64,000 nucleotides of DNA from Bacillota bacterium (GTDB lineage Bacteria > Bacillota > Bacilli > Paenibacillales > Paenibacillaceae), in NCBI GenBank assembly GCA_023391635.1, contig JAEWAQ010000027.1, forward strand, positions 1 to 64,000. Reading direction: 5' to 3'. The position numbers and the translations under genes were made by a program. This document shows, piece by piece, positions 59,341 through 64,000 of the stretch (its first letter is position 1; each line of letters starts with the position of its first letter). The notes under the pieces were generated by a model, which saw nothing but the letters and a program-made list of their open reading frames with translations, made no database searches and was not told the DNA's origin.

Positions 59341-60009
59341 ATGGAGCTGCTGGATCGAGTTTTCGTGTTCATGGAAATAACGTTAATCAATTTGCTGCTC
59401 AGCGGCGACAACGCCATCGTGATCGCCATGGCGGCAAGGCGCTTGCCGCACGGACAGCGGAGAAGGGCGGTATGGTGGGGGGCGGCGGCCGCCGTCTTGC
59501 TTAGATGCGCGTTGACGATCGGCGCCGTGCTGATCCTGGATATACCCTTTCTCCAGACGGCTGGCGCGCTGCTGCTGCTGCTCATCGCGATGAAGCTGAT
59601 GCTGGAACGCATCGATCACGATGCCCGGGCGCCGGCTTCGTCCAGCTTGGCTGGCGCGGTGTGGACGATCGTCGCGGCCGACTTCGTCATGAGCCTGGAC
59701 AATGTGCTGGCCGTAGCCGCGATTGCGGACCGGGACATGGCGCTGCTGATTATCGGGATCGCGATGAGCATCCCCATTATTATTTGGGGGAGCTCGTTTA
59801 TTATGAGGATGCTCGATCGATTGCCCGGATTGGCTTACGCAGGCGGCGCGCTGCTTGCCTACACGGCCGGCGACATGATGATGCATGACGAGGGACTGGC
59901 TCTTCTCTTGCCGGAAGTTTCTTACGATATTCGGAAAGCCTTCCCTTACCTCGCCGCTGCTGCGCTGCTTGCCGCCGCCTGGTGGCTCAAACGCAGAAGA
60001 GAAGCGTAA
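59341..60009 (+). CDS. TerC family integral membrane protein (second copy)
   Basis: A 222-residue relative of the divergent gene, with the same signatures GDNAIVIAMAARRLP and FVMSLDNVLAVAAIA and about seven helices. ATG 59341 follows AAGGGGGTG. It differs much from its neighbour in the loop regions and the C-terminal end, so the pair looks old rather than a fresh duplication. Divergent arrangement suggests shared regulation from the 59226-59340 gap, where no clear promoter pair could be identified. Confidence 0.88.
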   Translation: MELLDRVFVFMEITLINLLLSGDNAIVIAMAARRLPHGQRRRAVWWGAAAAVLLRCALTIGAVLILDIPFLQTAGALLLLLIAMKLMLERIDHDARAPASSSLAGAVWTIVAADFVMSLDNVLAVAAIADRDMALLIIGIAMSIPIIIWGSSFIMRMLDRLPGLAYAGGALLAYTAGDMMMHDEGLALLLPEVSYDIRKAFPYLAAAALLAAAWWLKRRREA

Positions 60010-60175
60010 AGCGGTGAGAGTTTGCTCCCCAAACTCCCTATTAGAGGGAACGAATGCGCAATACCGACTGGTTTTTTCCCTGAACTTCCAGTACACTAGG
60101 ATGAAAAAGGTGTCACGGTCGCAGAGACGGCAAGTGAGCATCTGAAGAGCATGTCACGGAAGTGGGGGATCGGTC

Positions 60176-60658
60176 TTGAACAAACAGTCCGCCTCAGTCG
60201 GCATTTTGGTATTGGCCGCCGGCTTGGTTATTTTGCTCGGCAAGCTTGGTGTGTTCGCATTCATCGGCACCGTGTTTTGGCCCTTGTTTATTCTTATCCC
60301 GGGCATCTTGCTGCATGTGCTGTTCTTCGGAAGAATGGCGCCATCCATCGTGCTTGTGCCTGCCGGCATCCTGACCGTCGTGTCGGTCATCCTGCTGATC
60401 GGCAATTGGTTCGGATGGAACCTCATGCGGTTTCTGTGGCCGTTTTTTCCATTTGCGGTTGCCGTAGGATTGTATGAATACGATGTTTTCGGCAATGCGC
60501 GATCGCGAACGATCTGGGTCGCTTCGATGGCGCTTGCGGTGCTGTCGCTTATCCTGTTCGTCATGACGCTGCTGTGGACTTGGGGAATTTATTTGATTGC
60601 CGTCTTATTGATTCTCTTCGGCGGATGGCTCGTGATTCGCAGGCCGCGGATTTGGTAG
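60176..60658 (+). CDS. Small multi-spanning membrane protein
   Basis: A 160-residue protein starting at TTG 60176 behind GGGGGA. It has about five hydrophobic segments (ASVGILVLAAGLVILLG, then VFWPLFILIPGILLHVLFF, and others), almost no soluble loops and a short basic end (RRPRIW). This resembles the membrane half of LiaF-like proteins, but there is no LiaF C-terminal domain, so the comparison is loose. No function can be assigned. The gap between it and the second TerC gene (60010-60175) holds a hairpin GAGTTTG/CAAACTC (60018-60036) but no clear gene. Confidence 0.75.
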   Translation: MNKQSASVGILVLAAGLVILLGKLGVFAFIGTVFWPLFILIPGILLHVLFFGRMAPSIVLVPAGILTVVSVILLIGNWFGWNLMRFLWPFFPFAVAVGLYEYDVFGNARSRTIWVASMALAVLSLILFVMTLLWTWGIYLIAVLLILFGGWLVIRRPRIW

Positions 60659-60783
60659 GGATTCTGAAGAAAAAAAACATTTACTGGCTTTTTGACATCA
60701 AGTCGCGTATAATAATAGGGATGTAATCGGAAGACGATTTACCGGTAATCGCGTATGCGTCGAAATCAGCGTATTCTCGCCAG

Positions 60784-60810
60784 AAACGTCGGCCTCGTGA
60801 CCGACGTTTT
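60784..60810 (+). terminator. Terminator-like hairpin in the typA leader
   Basis: AAACGTCGG (60784-60792) pairs perfectly with CCGACGTTT (60801-60809), with an 8-base loop and a T-rich end. It could end the membrane-protein transcript or, if transcription starts at the TATAAT-like sequence near 60708-60713, act within the typA leader. Confidence 0.5.
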
Positions 60811-60877
60811 GTGATTGATGGACACCTGACCGAACGTGATAAAGCAACGGAATATTGAAGGAGTGAAAACCCGCACC

Positions 60878-62719
<1,842 letters not shown>

Positions 62720-62770
62720 GCCGGACGCGGAACGAACGGCGGCATTATCAATCAAGGAGGCATGTGCGCC

Positions 62771-63088
62771 ATGCAGCAATGGTTCTCCGATCACCCGCTG
62801 ATCAGCTATATTTTGATCCTCGCGTTCACGATCTATATTTTCAACGCGGTGTTTCGCATGGGCAAGCTCCCGATTCTGAAGGAAATTCTCGTCTACGTCA
62901 TCATGGCGGCAGGCTGTTTGATCCTGCTTGTGCTGCAGATCGACAAGCTGCCGATCATCCAGTGCATGGCCGTCGCCGTCGCCATGATGGTCATGGTTCG
63001 CATGCGCCAAATTTATGACAAACGGAGAGGCGAGCGCGAGGCACGCGGCGCGGACGCGGCCAAGCCCGACTCCGCCGGCCGGTCCTAA
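62771..63088 (+). CDS. ylaH: YlaH-like membrane protein
   Basis: A 105-residue protein with three membrane helices (LISYILILAFTIYIFNAVF; ILVYVIMAAGCLILLVLQ; MAVAVAMMVMVRM) and a charged tail. ATG 62771 is ten bases after AAGGAGG; ATG 62762 would overlap it. Sequence and position after typA match YlaH of B. subtilis. Function unknown. Confidence 0.85.
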   Translation: MQQWFSDHPLISYILILAFTIYIFNAVFRMGKLPILKEILVYVIMAAGCLILLVLQIDKLPIIQCMAVAVAMMVMVRMRQIYDKRRGEREARGADAAKPDSAGRS

Positions 63089-63114
63089 TACGATTCAGGA
63101 AGCGGGATGCAACT

Positions 63115-63417
63115 TTGAGCCTGATGGATTCGTTATTTTATTGGCTGCAGATGAAATTGGTATGCGATGCCCGTCCATTCGATGAAGCGGCGCGGGAGAC
63201 GGCATTGTTCTTTGCGCAAATTTTGTCGGAAGATCATGGAGTAACCGCTTTCGAAGTCGCTTCCGTCGATGACGCCAAAATTTACGTGACCTATCGGAAC
63301 GCCGAGGGCACGGAACGCACGGTGTGGTTCGACAGGGAGGCAGCGGAGCAGATGGTTCATCATCCGATCGTCAGCAGCACGGATAAAGAGGCGGAAAAGG
63401 AGCGGGGACAATCATGA
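63115..63417 (+). CDS. Small hypothetical protein
   Basis: A 100-residue acidic soluble protein, read from TTG 63115 (ATG 63124 is possible). It has an alpha-helical start (MDSLFYWLQMKLVCDARPFDEAARETALFF is the relevant region, residues 4-33) and a beta-strand part (VASVDDAKIYVTYRN, TERTVWFDREAAEQ). No family recognised. Its stop overlaps the following LCP gene (ATGA), so they are probably co-translated. Confidence 0.7.
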   Translation: MSLMDSLFYWLQMKLVCDARPFDEAARETALFFAQILSEDHGVTAFEVASVDDAKIYVTYRNAEGTERTVWFDREAAEQMVHHPIVSSTDKEAEKERGQS

Positions 63418-64000
63418 ACGACAACGGGTCGCTTCCCCCAAGGCGGGTGACGCGCACGCAGGCAGCGAGTTTGCCGCGGGCGCCCAAAGTGCGGAGGAAG
63501 CCGCGGCGCCTGCTGCGTATCGTGCTTTCCCTGTTCGCAGTCATGATTATCGCGTTAGGCGTATACGTCGGCTATTTGATCGTGAAGGTTCAGGACAATA
63601 TCGGCAAGATAGCGGCAGACCCGCCGGTGGAAACCTCGTATGGCGGCGGTATTACCGACAATACGGATCCCGTCCCCTCCGAAGAATCGGCGCGCAAGAA
63701 GCCAATCGGCATATTGCTGATGGGGCTCGACACCCGGGCGGAAACCGGCGGCCTCAACACCGATGTCATGATGATGGCGCTGCTCAACCCGGATTCCAAG
63801 ACCGCGACCGTTGTGTCGATCCCGCGCGATACGGATCTGAATTTGGAAGGCTACAAGAAACAGAAGGCAAATGCGTTCTACGCGGGATTCCTGACGACGG
63901 CTCGCAAGACGGAGAAGCTGGAAGGCACGCAAGCGAGGCGCTACGCCACGGAACATATGAAGGATATGATGGAGAAGTTTTTCGGTGTACCGATCCAATA
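63414..64000 (+). CDS. LytR-CpsA-Psr family cell wall glycopolymer transferase (3' truncated by window)
   Basis: ATG 63414 overlaps the previous stop; 195 codons are visible and the frame is open at the window end. The N-terminus is basic (RVTRTQAASLPRAPKVRRKP), followed by one membrane helix (RIVLSLFAVMIIALGVYVGY, about 35-54). The start of the LCP domain is clear: IGILLMGLDTRAE, NTDVMMMALLNPDSKTATVV and SIPRDTDL, carrying the family Asp and Arg residues. LCP enzymes attach teichoic acids or other polymers to peptidoglycan outside the membrane. Confidence 0.9.
   Translation, partial: MNDNGSLPPRRVTRTQAASLPRAPKVRRKPRRLLRIVLSLFAVMIIALGVYVGYLIVKVQDNIGKIAADPPVETSYGGGITDNTDPVPSEESARKKPIGILLMGLDTRAETGGLNTDVMMMALLNPDSKTATVVSIPRDTDLNLEGYKKQKANAFYAGFLTTARKTEKLEGTQARRYATEHMKDMMEKFFGVPIQ

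Overview
The window is a 64 kb piece of chromosome from a fairly GC-rich endospore-forming Firmicute, most likely a Paenibacillaceae member (Cohnella- or Paenibacillus-like; an inference from gene content and order, not from a search). Support comes from the long run of genes in nearly the Bacillus subtilis order (prmA-rsmE-mtaB, yqeW, rpsU-yqeY-nfeD-floA, yqfC-yqfD-phoH-pgpH-ybeY-dgkA-cdd-era-yqzL-recO, glyQ-glyS-yqfL-yqxD-dnaG-sigA-trmK-yqfO). Further support comes from the sporulation genes yqfC and yqfD, frequent TTG/GTG starts behind strong Shine-Dalgarno sequences, and a YesM/YesN-type sugar-uptake cluster of the kind paenibacilli carry in large numbers.

Layout. Bases 1-2.6 kb are the end of a carbohydrate locus (Gfo/Idh/MocA oxidoreductase tail and a clan GH-D-like glycoside hydrolase). 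From 2.97 kb a SigA promoter drives prmA, a site-2 protease, rsmE, mtaB and a Nudix hydrolase, followed by an RlmI-type methyltransferase and a convergent Na/Pi cotransporter. addB-addA (10.4-18.1 kb) sit between yqeW and rpsU. At 18.1-25.4 kb are small orphan proteins, hinT, rpsU (SigA promoter), yqeY, the nfeD-floA pair behind a textbook SigW promoter, and yqfC-yqfD behind a SigE-like promoter. From 25.4 to 32.1 kb is a tight operon phoH-pgpH-ybeY-dgkA-cdd-era-yqzL-recO. A 7.5 kb accessory sugar-uptake cassette (32.2-39.7 kb) then separates recO from glyQ: AraC-type response regulator, YesM-type kinase, binding protein, two permeases, a TIM-barrel isomerase-like protein and a PHP hydrolase. 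A full T-box with promoter and terminator precedes glyQ-glyS. These are followed by yqfL, yqxD, dnaG, sigA, a membrane protein, trmK and yqfO.

From 50.5 kb lies the RNase P RNA gene, with type A-like conserved blocks rather than the type B usual for Bacilli, and its own promoter and terminator. Next come a bdbC/bdbD thiol-oxidation pair and a lipoprotein subtilase on the minus strand, then ypuI, a lytic transglycosylase, a cysteine desulfurase/thiI pair, two divergent TerC-family proteins, typA-ylaH, and the start of a LytR-CpsA-Psr gene that runs off the end.

Most of the window is core housekeeping: translation and RNA modification, DNA repair and replication, membrane and envelope homeostasis. 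The parts most worth a second look are the cassette inserted between recO and the glyQS T-box, the atypical RNase P RNA, the legible SigW and SigE promoters, and the pattern of acidic or low-complexity insertions in conserved enzymes (PrmA, RlmI, AddA, YbeY). I see no insertion sequence, prophage, CRISPR array or tRNA gene.
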